A stretch of DNA of 64,000 nt, from positions 159,501 to 223,500 of the forward strand of contig NZ_FXXQ01000007.1 of NCBI RefSeq assembly GCF_900184815.1. Reading direction: 5' to 3'. A model generated the notes under the pieces. The model saw only the letters and a program-made list of their open reading frames with translations. It was not told the DNA's origin and made no database searches. This document shows positions 8,742 to 17,437 of the stretch, in pieces. This DNA is from Boseongicola aestuarii (GTDB taxonomy: Bacteria; Pseudomonadota; Alphaproteobacteria; Rhodobacterales; Rhodobacteraceae). The stretch's first letter is position 1; each line of letters opens with the position of its first letter. The position numbers were made by a program, and so were the translations under genes.

Positions 8742-8765
8742 GCGAGGGGGCAGAGCCCCCCTCGC
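8742..8765 (+). terminator. GC-rich hairpin after the hydantoinase operon
   Basis: GCGAGGGGG (8742-8750) pairs with CCCCCTCGC (8757-8765) around a 6-nt loop. It lies 40 bp after the DapA-like stop and before mipZ. No U-tract follows on the plus strand; an A-rich run follows instead. It may be a weak or bidirectional terminator or a common GC-rich intergenic stem. Confidence 0.5.
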
Positions 8766-8874
8766 AAGAAAAACCTGCGCGCCTTCAACACTCATACTTT
8801 TCTTGCAGGCTTTCCCAACCTATAGTGCCGCCAACCAGCGGCATCGGGACCGCCCAAAAAACCAGAGGCATGCA

Positions 8875-9684
8875 GTGGCCCATATTATCGTCGTAGGCAA
8901 CGAAAAGGGCGGCGCGGGGAAATCCACCGTCTCCATGCATATATCGACGGCGCTGGTGCGCATGGGGCATGTGGTTGGGGTTCTAGACCTTGATCTCAGG
9001 CAGAAAAGCTTTGGACGCTACGTGGAAAACCGCAAGGCATTTCTCGATGCAGAAGGCCTCGATCTCCCCACGCCAATCTACCGAGACCTGCCAGCAATAA
9101 GCGCCGATAGCCTCGCGCCGGGTGAAAACGTCTATGATCAGCGTTTGTCCGCGGCAGTCACCGGACTTGAGCGTGAGGTCGACTTTATCCTCATCGATTG
9201 CCCCGGCTCACACACGCGCCTCAGCCAGGTCGCGCATTCACTGGCCGACACGCTTGTGACGCCTTTGAACGACAGTTTTGTCGATTTCGACCTTCTGGCG
9301 CGCATTGATCCGCAGTCAAACCGCATCCTCGGCCCTTCGGTTTATTCCGAAATGGTCTGGAACGCGCGGCAACTTCGCGCACAAGCTGGTCTTGACCCGA
9401 TTGACTGGGTCGTCGTGCGCAACCGCGTTGGCGCCCAGCAGATGCACAACAAAAAGAAAATGGCGCAAGCTGTCGACGCGCTGGCCAAACGGATCGGATT
9501 TCGTGTTGCCCCCGGATTTTCCGAGCGCGTCATTTTCCGCGAGCTGTTTCCACGCGGCCTGACATTGCTCGATCTACGCGATATCGGCGTTCAGAACCTG
9601 AATTTATCGAATGTCGCCGCGCGCCAAGAGCTCCGCGAGTTGGTGAAAGAACTCCGATTGCCCGGTGTCACAGTCGACTTCTAA
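8875..9684 (+). CDS. mipZ: MipZ, ParA-like ATPase positioning the division septum
   Basis: This 269-residue cytosolic protein begins (G)TG-AHIIVVGNEKGGAGKST, the deviant Walker A of ParA/MinD/MipZ. Later features are DLDLRQKSF, VDFILIDCPG (Walker B-like) and the conserved stretch DSFVDFDLLARIDP, diagnostic of MipZ. In alphaproteobacteria MipZ forms a gradient from ParB-bound poles and inhibits FtsZ polymerisation away from midcell. I chose the GTG at 8875 because AGAGG lies 6 bp upstream and similarity starts at the next residue; the frame runs open from 8803. Its stop overlaps by 17 bp the stop of a convergent gene. Confidence 0.95.
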   Translation: MAHIIVVGNEKGGAGKSTVSMHISTALVRMGHVVGVLDLDLRQKSFGRYVENRKAFLDAEGLDLPTPIYRDLPAISADSLAPGENVYDQRLSAAVTGLEREVDFILIDCPGSHTRLSQVAHSLADTLVTPLNDSFVDFDLLARIDPQSNRILGPSVYSEMVWNARQLRAQAGLDPIDWVVVRNRVGAQQMHNKKKMAQAVDALAKRIGFRVAPGFSERVIFRELFPRGLTLLDLRDIGVQNLNLSNVAARQELRELVKELRLPGVTVDF

Positions 9685-10648
9685 GGCGCGAAAGCGCCCG
9701 AAAACCCATTTGCGACGTCACACGTTGCTCATCGTCTGACTGTTGAATTTCATCCTGCGGCAGGAGCGGGTCAAAATACCGTGTCGAAGAGCCACTCGCT
9801 GTTTGGGCCGGCTTGTGCGCGTGCGTCGCCATGTTCCGCGGTCCGCGTCCTGAAAAACTGCGCACAATCAGACTTGCTCCGAATAAAAGCGAGACAATCG
9901 CAACCGATGCAAGAAAATTCCGCGCTTCGGTCATGTCCGCACCGCCAGGAGCCAAGCGCCGCGACGCGTAGGGCGCGATCAAAGGCAGTCCCGAGCCGCC
10001 AGTCAGACCAAATGCTTCGCGTGCGGCGGTCTCGACCTGTCCCTGTGACGCTCCTTTCGCCCAAAGCGTGCCCGAGAAAGCCACGCCAGACACCAAGACA
10101 AGCTCACCGTTGAACCCACGGCCGACCGACGTCATGCCCAAGTCTTCCGCATTGGTGGAGCGCATTGGCCGGTCTTCAAGATCATAGACCAAGCCTGCAA
10201 TCGGATTCGCAGTGGCGGTCGCAGCTGCACGCGGAACGGGACGGTGAAGCCCCGGTGAATGCACCCCGCGGATCGTTGAAGCACGATGCATCCCGCCAAG
10301 GCTTACGCCATAGACCGGTGTCAGAAGATAGGTTCGCGCGTTGCCATCTTCGCCTATACTGCGATGCACGGATTGCGCAATATCCACCTCGGCAAGAATC
10401 TGAACCTCGCCAAGCAGATTGCTGTTCGCGGCTCGACTGAAATTCTGCACGATGACCGGCGCCGGGAGACCGACTTTTTTGGCAAGAACCTGATCCGCGC
10501 GGTTTTGGTCGTTGTGATAGTTCAGGCCCATAGCGGCAAGAAGAAGGACGACGCCAAGCGTCATACAGAATCTTGGGACCACAATCCAAATCAACCCATT
10601 CGACGCCAAAGCCGAAGTCCTTTTCGTTGAGAGTTCGGATGTGAACAT
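9668..10648 (-). CDS. conserved-type two-TM protein of unknown function
   Basis: I do not recognise this 326-residue protein. It has a short N-terminal tail, a hydrophobic helix (WIVVPRFCMTLGVVLLLAAM, about 21-40) and a central region of about 190 residues. A second helix (FLASVAIVSLLFGASLIV, about 243-262) is followed by a polar C-terminal tail. The topology suggests an inner-membrane protein with a periplasmic central domain holding strands such as ILAEVDIAQSV and YLLTPVYGVSLGGMHRAS. It is convergent with mipZ and overlaps its stop. Codon use resembles the neighbours, so the gene looks real, but no function can be assigned. Confidence 0.7.
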   Translation of the reverse strand: MFTSELSTKRTSALASNGLIWIVVPRFCMTLGVVLLLAAMGLNYHNDQNRADQVLAKKVGLPAPVIVQNFSRAANSNLLGEVQILAEVDIAQSVHRSIGEDGNARTYLLTPVYGVSLGGMHRASTIRGVHSPGLHRPVPRAAATATANPIAGLVYDLEDRPMRSTNAEDLGMTSVGRGFNGELVLVSGVAFSGTLWAKGASQGQVETAAREAFGLTGGSGLPLIAPYASRRLAPGGADMTEARNFLASVAIVSLLFGASLIVRSFSGRGPRNMATHAHKPAQTASGSSTRYFDPLLPQDEIQQSDDEQRVTSQMGFRALSRLRSRL

Positions 10649-10979
10649 GGTCGTGCAAGAGGGCGCTAACGTGGCAGTACGGCGATGTATTGTTCGCGTC
10701 GACGCGACAGATCGTTCGCGATTGCCTCTAAAAACCTATCTTTAGGACGCTGACTTGCACACGAGCCATTCGATTTCGACGAAACTATGACCAAGTCGGG
10801 CCAAATGCTTCCGAAATCAGAACGCAAGTGCGGTCATATCGATGACCGTCCGCACTTATTGCCGCCGGGACTTTGCAGAAAACGCGCGTTTTTATCATTT
10901 TTCACGAAAGCGCCTTAGATCGGCCAAGTTCTTTCGTTAAAAACTACATCGTATTGTAATTAGTGAGTGGTTCCGAGGT
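10649..10979. other. 331-bp divergent intergenic region
   Basis: This gene-free stretch lies between the two-TM protein (leftward) and the micro-protein at 10980 (rightward). It is AT-richer near its right end (TTAAAAACTACATCGTATTG around 10937-10957), which could hold a promoter for the micro-protein. I see no RNA gene or clear palindrome. Confidence 0.4.
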
Positions 10980-11171
10980 ATGGACTTTTTCCTTGTATTG
11001 GCCCTTTGTGGCCTCGTTTCATCAATCGTTGCGGGTGTTTTTTACCTGACCAAACGCACGGTTTTGCCCCCGAAAACGCCCTACGACATTTGGTTTTCGG
11101 AAGCGCAAAAACAAAGCGCATTCAAGCTAGAACGGGTGAAGCCCCAATCGAATTCGCGACTGATTTCGTAA
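10980..11171 (+). CDS. 63-residue single-TM micro-protein
   Basis: It opens at an ATG with CCGAGG a few bases upstream. The product has one N-terminal hydrophobic helix (FFLVLALCGLVSSIVAGVFYL, residues 3-23), then KRTVLPPKTPYDIWFSEAQKQSAF and a basic end. I do not recognise the family. The 'P-K-T-P-Y-D-I-W' segment just after the helix resembles 'P-E-K-T-V-Y-E-V-W' in the small protein at 56277-56450, which also has an N-terminal TM helix. It is isolated, with its own likely promoter. Confidence 0.6.
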   Translation: MDFFLVLALCGLVSSIVAGVFYLTKRTVLPPKTPYDIWFSEAQKQSAFKLERVKPQSNSRLIS

Positions 11172-11428
11172 AGACCGACCCTCGCGCAAGCTAGAACCAA
11201 CAACGCGGTTTCGAGATCGTCGGAACAGCACCTTGGTTGTCGTCAAGACAAAACGGAAGCGTTTGTCATTGCTGCTGTGTGTGCTCTTAAACAGGCCGGG
11301 CAAAACAGTGTTTCAAAAGAAGCCGCCCCAGTGACTGGATCACTGTTTGCATGCGGTCTAAAAGTGCACCGGGGAGTCGGTAAGCCGGATTGCCGCCGCC
11401 CAGAACAATCGTTCGCAAGGGAATCAAC

Positions 11429-11665
11429 GTGAGAAAGCCGAAAGTCAGTCTGTGCATGCCGGTGTTCAACGGTGCAAACTTCATCGATGAAGCCCTGGCA
11501 TCGATCTGCGAACAGACCTATGCGGACTTTGAACTTATCGTGACGGACAACGCGTCATCGGACGACACCGCGGATATTGTTCGCCGCTGGGCAGAACAGG
11601 ACCCGCGCATCCGCTACATTCGAAATGACCGCAATATTGGTGCCGCACAGAATTCTCCCGACTGA
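11429..11665 (+). pseudogene. truncated GT2 glycosyltransferase (N-terminal fragment)
   Basis: A GTG start with AAGGGA 6 bp upstream gives MRKPKVSLCMPVFNGA, then SICEQTYADFELIVTDNASSD. This is the nucleotide-binding N-terminus of family 2 glycosyltransferases. The frame stops after 78 residues (AAQNSPD), where complete enzymes continue with the DxD region and acceptor domain. The remaining two thirds are absent and the sequence changes abruptly before the MFS gene. It is most likely a deletion remnant of a polysaccharide gene outside the main cluster. An expressed short protein is unlikely to be active. Confidence 0.8.
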
Positions 11666-11732
11666 GCGCCCAAATTCCGACCCCTTTTGCCTTTTGTCTT
11701 GCTTTGGCTGCGGCCCCGTTCGATAGCTTGGC

Positions 11733-12938
11733 ATGTTCAAAAGCCCGGCCATGACCTTCATCCTGATCACGCTGATGATCGACGCCATTGGAATTGGCAT
11801 CGTCTTTCCAATCATGCCCGATCTCATGGACCGGGTGGGCGCGGGCGACACCGGTCAAGGAGCCTTTTGGGGTGGCCTGCTGATGGCCGCCTACGCGGGC
11901 GCACTCTTCCTCTCAGGCCCGATCATCGGGAGCATCTCGGACACTATTGGGCGCAGACCCGTGCTGATTGCGGCCCTTGTCATGCTGGCGCTGGACTATG
12001 TCATTATGGCTTTGGCCGACAGTTTCTGGTTATTGCTGGTTGGACGGACACTGGCCGGACTTGCAGGTGCCACATATGTCACGGCGACGGCTTACGTTGC
12101 TGACATCTCGACAGCAAAAGAAAAGGCCGCCAATTTCGGTCTGATCGGTGCGGCCTTCGGCATTGGGTTTGTTCTTGGCCCGGCCTTGGGCGGAATTGCC
12201 GCCGAAATCAGTATTTCAGCTCCCTTCTGGATTGCGGCCGTCCTCTCGACCTCGAATGCCTTATTTGGGTACTTCGTCTTGCCCGAGAGCCTGCCACCGG
12301 AAAATCGCCGACCTTTCGGCAAACGAGATCTGAACCCGTTCAAATCGATCCTTGATGCTCTTCGCCTTCAGGGCCTGGCCATTCCGCTGACCTGTATCTT
12401 CATTTTCGAGTTCGCAAACATGGTTTACCCGACCATCTGGGCGTTCTGGACCCGCGAGGTATTTGACTGGCCGACCCTCTATATCGGTCTGTCGCTCGCC
12501 ACCTATGGTGTGCTTTTGGCCCTGGTGCAGGGTGGGCTATTGCCGGTTCTGATCAATCGGTTCGGGGACTATCGCACGTTGATTCTGGGGATGCTTTCGG
12601 CGTTGGCCGGGCTGATCGGTTTTGGCTTTACCGGCTCGATCTCGGCATTGATCATTTTCCTTTTGCTTGCCGCAATGTCAGACCTTGTTCCCGCGTTGAT
12701 GACGGCCATGGCGTCCAATCAGGTGGATGAGGACCGACAGGGCGTCGTTCAGGGCGTTATCGCGTCGTTGACTTCCGTTGCTGCTATCTTGTCCCCCATC
12801 GCCATGACCGCGCTGTTCCAGGCATCGGTCGATGAGCGGGGGACCTACTTCCCCGGAGCGTCATTCCTCTTCGCGGCTTTATTGGTCTTCTTGATGATCC
12901 CGCTTGCGATCCGTCTGCGCGGACATGCGTCCTCCTAA
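11733..12938 (+). CDS. MFS exporter, TetA-like (DHA1 family)
   Basis: This 401-residue inner-membrane protein has about 12 hydrophobic segments. The N-terminus FILITLMIDAIGIGIVFPIMPDL matches the TetA(DHA1) first helix, and the loop 2-3 motif A reads GPIIGSISDTIGRRP, as in tetracycline/H+ antiporters. The second helix pair contains GRTLAGLAGA and the motif C region GIGFVLGPALGG. These proteins export drugs or metabolites with proton antiport. Substrate cannot be assigned: distant chromosomal TetA-like proteins often do not confer tetracycline resistance. It is a single gene with no visible TetR partner. Confidence 0.88.
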   Translation: MFKSPAMTFILITLMIDAIGIGIVFPIMPDLMDRVGAGDTGQGAFWGGLLMAAYAGALFLSGPIIGSISDTIGRRPVLIAALVMLALDYVIMALADSFWLLLVGRTLAGLAGATYVTATAYVADISTAKEKAANFGLIGAAFGIGFVLGPALGGIAAEISISAPFWIAAVLSTSNALFGYFVLPESLPPENRRPFGKRDLNPFKSILDALRLQGLAIPLTCIFIFEFANMVYPTIWAFWTREVFDWPTLYIGLSLATYGVLLALVQGGLLPVLINRFGDYRTLILGMLSALAGLIGFGFTGSISALIIFLLLAAMSDLVPALMTAMASNQVDEDRQGVVQGVIASLTSVAAILSPIAMTALFQASVDERGTYFPGASFLFAALLVFLMIPLAIRLRGHASS

Positions 12939-13050
12939 ACGCCAGGTTGAAAAGCCTTCAGCCGTCGAGGCACCAAGGTCAATGGTCGCTTGCCAATGGT
13001 CACCGAGCATGGAAATCTTGTTGAAACAAATGGTTCAAGGGAAAGCGGCA

Positions 13051-14478
13051 ATGCAGAATACAGACGTGATTTGGGAGAATGTTGATCGCCACAAATCAGA
13101 TCTGATCGGGCTGTCCGATCGCGTCTTTGACATTCCGGAAACGCTCTACAACGAATACAAATCCGTCGCCGAGCACACGGCGATTCTGAAGGAAAAAGGC
13201 TTTCGCATTACCGAGAACGCAGCAGGCATCCCAACGGCCGTGCTGGGAGAAGCCGGTGACGAAGGTCCGGTGATTGCCATTCTGGGCGAATTCGATGCTT
13301 TGCCGTATCTCAGCCAAGAGCCCGGCGTCGCCGAGCCGAGTCCGATTGAAGCTGGCGGGAATGGTCACGGGTGCGGACACAATCTGCTGGGCGCCGCCGC
13401 ACTTCTTGCCGCGACTGCGGTGAAGGACTGGTTGGATGAAGCCGGTATCAAAGCGCGTGTTCGCTACTATGGATGCCCAGCGGAAGAAGGCGGCGCTGCA
13501 AAGGTCTATATGGTGCGTGACGGACTTTTCGACGATGTCGATATCGCTATCTCGTGGCACCCGTCCACATTCACCGCCGTCAATAGGGCGGTATCGCTTG
13601 CAAATACGCGCATCGACTTCACGTTCCATGGCAAGGCCGCGCATGCCGCCGCCGCGCCTGAATTGGGTCGCAGCGCGCTTGATGCTGTGGAGTTGATGAA
13701 TGTCGGGATCAATTACATGCGCGAACACATGCCCGACGGCGCGCGTGTCCACTACGCCTACCTTGATGCGGGCGGCGCGGCGCCAAACGTGGTGCCCCAT
13801 AAAGCCACTGTGCGTCAGTTGGTTCGTGCCAAGGATCTCCCTGAACTGCGATCGTTGGTCGAGCGGGTGAAAAAGATCGCGGAAGGCGCCGCCCTGATGA
13901 CCGAGACCCGCATGGAAAGTAAAGTTTACAGCGGCGTCTCGAACCTTGTGGGCAATCGTGCATTGGAAGAAGCCATGCAGACCGAAATGGACCGATTGGG
14001 GCCCATCGCTTTCGACGACGCAGATCGTGCCTTTGCCCATGAGATCCAAAAGACCCTGACCAAGGACGATATCGCGGTCTCGTTCAGGCGGTGCGGAATG
14101 CCGCCTCCCGATGAAGGTATGGCTCTGTGCGACTTCGTGGCACCGCTTGATCTGCCAAACGGAGGCGGAAACGGTTCGACGGACGTGGGCGACGTAAGTT
14201 GGGCGGTTCCGACGGTACAGGCAAGGATCACCACCTGTGCGGTGGGCACCGTGTTCCACACATGGCAAACCGTTGCACAAGGCAAGGTGCCAGCCGCGCA
14301 CAAGGGCATGGTCTACGCCGCGAAGGTCATGGCGGCCACCGCCAAGCGCGTCATCGAAGACCCTGCCCTTATTGCCAATGCCAAGGCGCAACACGCCGCC
14401 TATCTTGCGAAAACGCCTTACGTCTGTCCGTTGCCGGAAGGTGTGCGGCCACCCCTGGTCGCGAGGGCAGCCGAATGA
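13051..14478 (+). CDS. M20D amidohydrolase, AbgB-like
   Basis: This 475-residue zinc hydrolase of the M20 family has the metal motifs GNGHGCGHN (about residue 110), CPAEEGG (about 148) and HPSTF; the dimerisation lid has DFTFHGKAAHAAAAP. The sequence resembles AbgB, the catalytic subunit of p-aminobenzoyl-glutamate hydrolase, and related N-acyl-amino-acid or indole-acetyl-amino-acid hydrolases. The ATG at 13051 has AAGGGAAA 6-7 bp upstream; the frame is open to 12904. It overlaps the downstream AspA/AstE-type gene by 4 bp (ATGA), making a two-gene deacylase operon facing the peptide ABC importer. An AbgA partner is absent, so the substrate is probably another N-acyl amino acid or small peptide (inference). 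Confidence 0.9.
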   Translation: MQNTDVIWENVDRHKSDLIGLSDRVFDIPETLYNEYKSVAEHTAILKEKGFRITENAAGIPTAVLGEAGDEGPVIAILGEFDALPYLSQEPGVAEPSPIEAGGNGHGCGHNLLGAAALLAATAVKDWLDEAGIKARVRYYGCPAEEGGAAKVYMVRDGLFDDVDIAISWHPSTFTAVNRAVSLANTRIDFTFHGKAAHAAAAPELGRSALDAVELMNVGINYMREHMPDGARVHYAYLDAGGAAPNVVPHKATVRQLVRAKDLPELRSLVERVKKIAEGAALMTETRMESKVYSGVSNLVGNRALEEAMQTEMDRLGPIAFDDADRAFAHEIQKTLTKDDIAVSFRRCGMPPPDEGMALCDFVAPLDLPNGGGNGSTDVGDVSWAVPTVQARITTCAVGTVFHTWQTVAQGKVPAAHKGMVYAAKVMAATAKRVIEDPALIANAKAQHAAYLAKTPYVCPLPEGVRPPLVARAAE

Positions 14479-15431
14479 GCGCAACCGACCCCAACAAATA
14501 CCCGATCGAACTGCTGTTCCCGGATATATCAGCCCACAAGAACGGCAATACGGGCGTTGAGTATTACACTACGTTCGACAGTGGTGTTGCCGGACCACAT
14601 GTTCTGATCAATGCCCTTGTCCACGGCAATGAAGTCTGCGGTGTAATTGCGCTTGAGCATCTGCTCGAGACGGGTGTCAGACCCAAGAAGGGCAAGCTGA
14701 CCCTCGGGTTTTCGAATGTGGCCGCCTATCAGGCGTTTGATCCCGCCGAACCCATGGCAAGCCGGTTTCTGGACGAGGACATGAACCGGGTTTGGGATGT
14801 CGAAACATTGGACGGCGACCGGACAACGTACGAGGTCGAACGTGCCCGCCAGATCCGCCCACTGATCGACACGGTCGATCTGCTTTTCGACGTGCATTCA
14901 ATGCAGCACAAGACCGCTCCGGTGATCGTCGCCGGGCCACTCGACAAAAGTATTGCCATGTCCAGGCGGTTGGGGACGCCTGATATCATTGTTTCAGATG
15001 GTGGACACGCCGCGGGCAAACGCCTGCGCGACTATGGCGGTTTCGGTGATCCGGACAGTCAAAAGACTGCGGTTCTCATCGAATGCGGTCAGCATTGGGA
15101 GGCCGATGCCGCGCCGGTTGCCATCGACAGTGTATATCGCTGGTTGCTTATGCATGAGATGATCGACCCCGAAGTTGCCGCGCCGAACTTGCGGCCACTT
15201 CCGCCGCGTCAGCGCGTAGTGCAGGTTGTTGCACCGGTCACGGTAGAGTCCGAGAATTTTGTGTTTGCGCAGCCGTTCACCGGTCTTGAGACCCTTGCGA
15301 AAGGCGAACTGATCGGCACCGAAGGTGACAAGGAAATCCGGGCGCCGCATGATGGATGTGTGCTGATCATGCCAAGCCGGAGACTGACGCCAGGAGCAAC
15401 TGCTGTGCGCCTTGGTCGATGGGTCGACTGA
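14475..15431 (+). CDS. succinylglutamate desuccinylase/aspartoacylase family zinc deacylase
   Basis: The 318-residue protein has the zinc motif HGNEVCG (His and Glu, about residues 56-59), LLFDVHSMQ carrying the third ligand, and LIECGQHW with the catalytic Glu. These are the four landmarks of the AspA/AstE M14-like family. The reaction expected is release of an acyl group (aspartate, succinate or similar) from an N-acylated amino acid. The C-terminal part, after about residue 240, resembles the beta-barrel domain of this family. It is translationally coupled to the AbgB-like hydrolase and ends 28 bp from the convergent DppF gene. Confidence 0.9.
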   Translation: MSATDPNKYPIELLFPDISAHKNGNTGVEYYTTFDSGVAGPHVLINALVHGNEVCGVIALEHLLETGVRPKKGKLTLGFSNVAAYQAFDPAEPMASRFLDEDMNRVWDVETLDGDRTTYEVERARQIRPLIDTVDLLFDVHSMQHKTAPVIVAGPLDKSIAMSRRLGTPDIIVSDGGHAAGKRLRDYGGFGDPDSQKTAVLIECGQHWEADAAPVAIDSVYRWLLMHEMIDPEVAAPNLRPLPPRQRVVQVVAPVTVESENFVFAQPFTGLETLAKGELIGTEGDKEIRAPHDGCVLIMPSRRLTPGATAVRLGRWVD

Positions 15432-15458
15432 TAGGCCGCTGACGCCGCAACCGTCGCT

Positions 15459-16454
15459 TCAACCGTCGTTCAGATGGCAGGCACTGACGCGACCCGGTGA
15501 GATTTCCTTGAGTTTTGGGATCTCTGTCCGGCATCGATCCATCGCATGAGGGCACCGCGGATGGAAATGGCATCCTTTGGGTGGGTGAAGCGGCGACGGG
15601 ATTTCTCCTTTGATCGGCGCATAAATCCGACGATCGGTCTCGAGGCGCGGTGCTTCCGCCAGCAAAGCCTGCGTATAGGGATGGTTTGGTGAGGCGAACA
15701 GATCGTCCGTCGGCGCGGTTTCGACGACCCGACCGAGATACATGATCACCACGCGATCGCTGAGATGCTCGACAACGCCGAGGTCGTGGCTGATGAACAG
15801 GTACGTCAGGCCCAGATCCTCGCGCAGATCCATGAACAGATTGAGTACCTGCGCCTGAATGGAAACGTCCAGAGCCGCAACCGCTTCGTCGCAAACAATG
15901 AAGTCAGGTTGAACCGCCAGTGCGCGCGCGATGCCGATGCGCTGGCGCTGTCCGCCCGAGAACTGATGGGGATAGCGCTGATGATAGGACGGGTCCAGAC
16001 CAACGCGCTGCATCGTCGCCGCGACGTATTCGTCAACGTCGCTTCGACTGATTAAGCCATGAAACAGCGGTGCTTCGCTGATGATGTCCGAGACTTTCAG
16101 GCGTGGATTGAGGCTACTCATCGGGTCCTGAAAAATCATCTGCACCTTGAGGCGGCTTTCCAACAACGCCTTGCCCTTAAGCGTTGTGACGTCCTCGCCC
16201 AGGTACCTTATGACGCCTTCCGAGGGCTGATGGACGCCCGCCACGCAGCGACCAAGGGTGCTTTTGCCACAGCCGCTTTCACCGACAAGGCCCACCACTT
16301 CTCCGGGCATGATGGCCATGTCGACACTGTCAACGGCGTGAACGGTGTGTTCTTCGACCTTGGCGCCCAATCTGCGGGCGAACTTCTCGGCAATATCAAG
16401 CTTCTTGACGAACCTTTTGGATATTGCGTCCAATTGAATGATCGGAGTCGTCAT
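15459..16454 (-). CDS. oligopeptide/dipeptide ABC importer ATPase, DppF/OppF type
   Basis: This 331-residue cytosolic ATPase has Walker A GESGCGKST, Q-loop FQDPMSSLNPR, signature FSGGQRQRIGIARAL, Walker B FIVCDEAVAALD and H-loop FISHD. The C-terminal extension HPYTQALLAEAP plus a CxFHPRCPHAMDRC cluster is characteristic of Opp/Dpp ATPases. The start was set at 16454 (MTTPIIQLD), where its ATG overlaps the TGA of the DppD-like gene. It is the last gene of the dppA-B-C-D-F order and pairs with the preceding ATPase. Confidence 0.95.
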   Translation of the reverse strand: MTTPIIQLDAISKRFVKKLDIAEKFARRLGAKVEEHTVHAVDSVDMAIMPGEVVGLVGESGCGKSTLGRCVAGVHQPSEGVIRYLGEDVTTLKGKALLESRLKVQMIFQDPMSSLNPRLKVSDIISEAPLFHGLISRSDVDEYVAATMQRVGLDPSYHQRYPHQFSGGQRQRIGIARALAVQPDFIVCDEAVAALDVSIQAQVLNLFMDLREDLGLTYLFISHDLGVVEHLSDRVVIMYLGRVVETAPTDDLFASPNHPYTQALLAEAPRLETDRRIYAPIKGEIPSPLHPPKGCHFHPRCPHAMDRCRTEIPKLKEISPGRVSACHLNDG

Positions 16455-17437
16455 GCTGCCGTCCCCCGGTCGAAGGCACCAACAAGCGGATGATGGCATC
16501 TTACCAGATGATCGCCTTCGAGTGTGGAGGCGTCTGGCGAGACCGCGCAGGCCCCGGTGGCGTGGTCACATCTTGGCTGGAATGCGCAACCGGTCGGCAG
16601 GTTCATCGGCAGCGGCGCCATACCACGGATCTGCGTAAGTCGCGTGCCGCGCGCGTTTCGCGACGGCGCGGAACCGATAAGACCGGCAGTATATGGGTGC
16701 GCAGGGCGGTTCACGACTTCGTCTGTCGTTCCCATTTCCACGATCCGCCCGGCGTACATCACCGCAACCCGGTTTGCCAGACCAGCCACCACGGCAAGGT
16801 CGTGCGTGACCCAGATCATGGCCGTGTTGTTTTCCGCGACAAGTTTCTGAATCTCGAACAGGATTTGGGCCTGGATGGTGACATCGAGTGCCGTTGTGGG
16901 TTCGTCCGCGATAATCAGGTCCGGCTGGTGCAGCAGCGCAATGGCGATCGCAACGCGCTGACGCATCCCGCCGGAAAACTGATGCGGGTAGCTTTTCAGG
17001 CGTTCTTCGGGGCTTGGAATACCAACCTGTCCCAAGACGTCACGGCATCTTTGGCGCGCGTCATCGTCGCTCCAGCGCCCATGGGCGCGAAGCGCCTCGA
17101 TCATCTGTGTGTCGACCCGAAGCACCGGGTTGAGCGTCATCATCGGGTCCTGAAAAATCATCGCGATCCGACGCCCGCGCAAATCGCGCATCTGGGGTTC
17201 CGGCAGGTCGACCAGGTTCTGCCCATCAAAGCGGATCGAGCCTTCCGCGATGCGACCGGGCGCATCGACAAGGCCCATGATGGAAAAGCCGGTGACGGAT
17301 TTGCCCGACCCGCTTTCGCCCACGATCCCGAGGATCTCTCCTCGGTCGAGATCGAACGAGACACCATCGACCGACTTGACCACGCCTGCCTTGGTGAAGA
17401 AGTGCGTTTTCAGGTTTTCGATACTGAGGAGTGTCAT
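16451..17437 (-). CDS. oligopeptide/dipeptide ABC importer ATPase, DppD/OppD type
   Basis: This 328-residue ATPase has Walker [11 protein letters not shown]-loop [11 protein letters not shown], signature [15 protein letters not shown], Walker [14 protein letters not shown]-loop WVTHDL, and the C-terminal Opp/Dpp motif [12 protein letters not shown] with a [10 protein letters not shown] cysteine cluster. The start at 17437 (MTLLSIENL) overlaps the DppC stop by 4 bp; the same frame is open much further upstream across dppC. It forms a heterodimeric ATPase with the DppF-like subunit. Confidence 0.95.
   Translation of the reverse strand: MTLLSIENLKTHFFTKAGVVKSVDGVSFDLDRGEILGIVGESGSGKSVTGFSIMGLVDAPGRIAEGSIRFDGQNLVDLPEPQMRDLRGRRIAMIFQDPMMTLNPVLRVDTQMIEALRAHGRWSDDDARQRCRDVLGQVGIPSPEERLKSYPHQFSGGMRQRVAIAIALLHQPDLIIADEPTTALDVTIQAQILFEIQKLVAENNTAMIWVTHDLAVVAGLANRVAVMYAGRIVEMGTTDEVVNRPAHPYTAGLIGSAPSRNARGTRLTQIRGMAPLPMNLPTGCAFQPRCDHATGACAVSPDASTLEGDHLVRCHHPLVGAFDRGTAA

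Noticed and set aside
11733-12938. Tetracycline resistance determinant
   Set aside because: The motifs are TetA-like, but no TetR partner or mobile context is present; called only as a DHA1-type exporter.
13096-14484. 462-codon frame antisense to the M20D gene
   Set aside because: Shadow of a clear zinc hydrolase with all metal motifs; no recognisable features.
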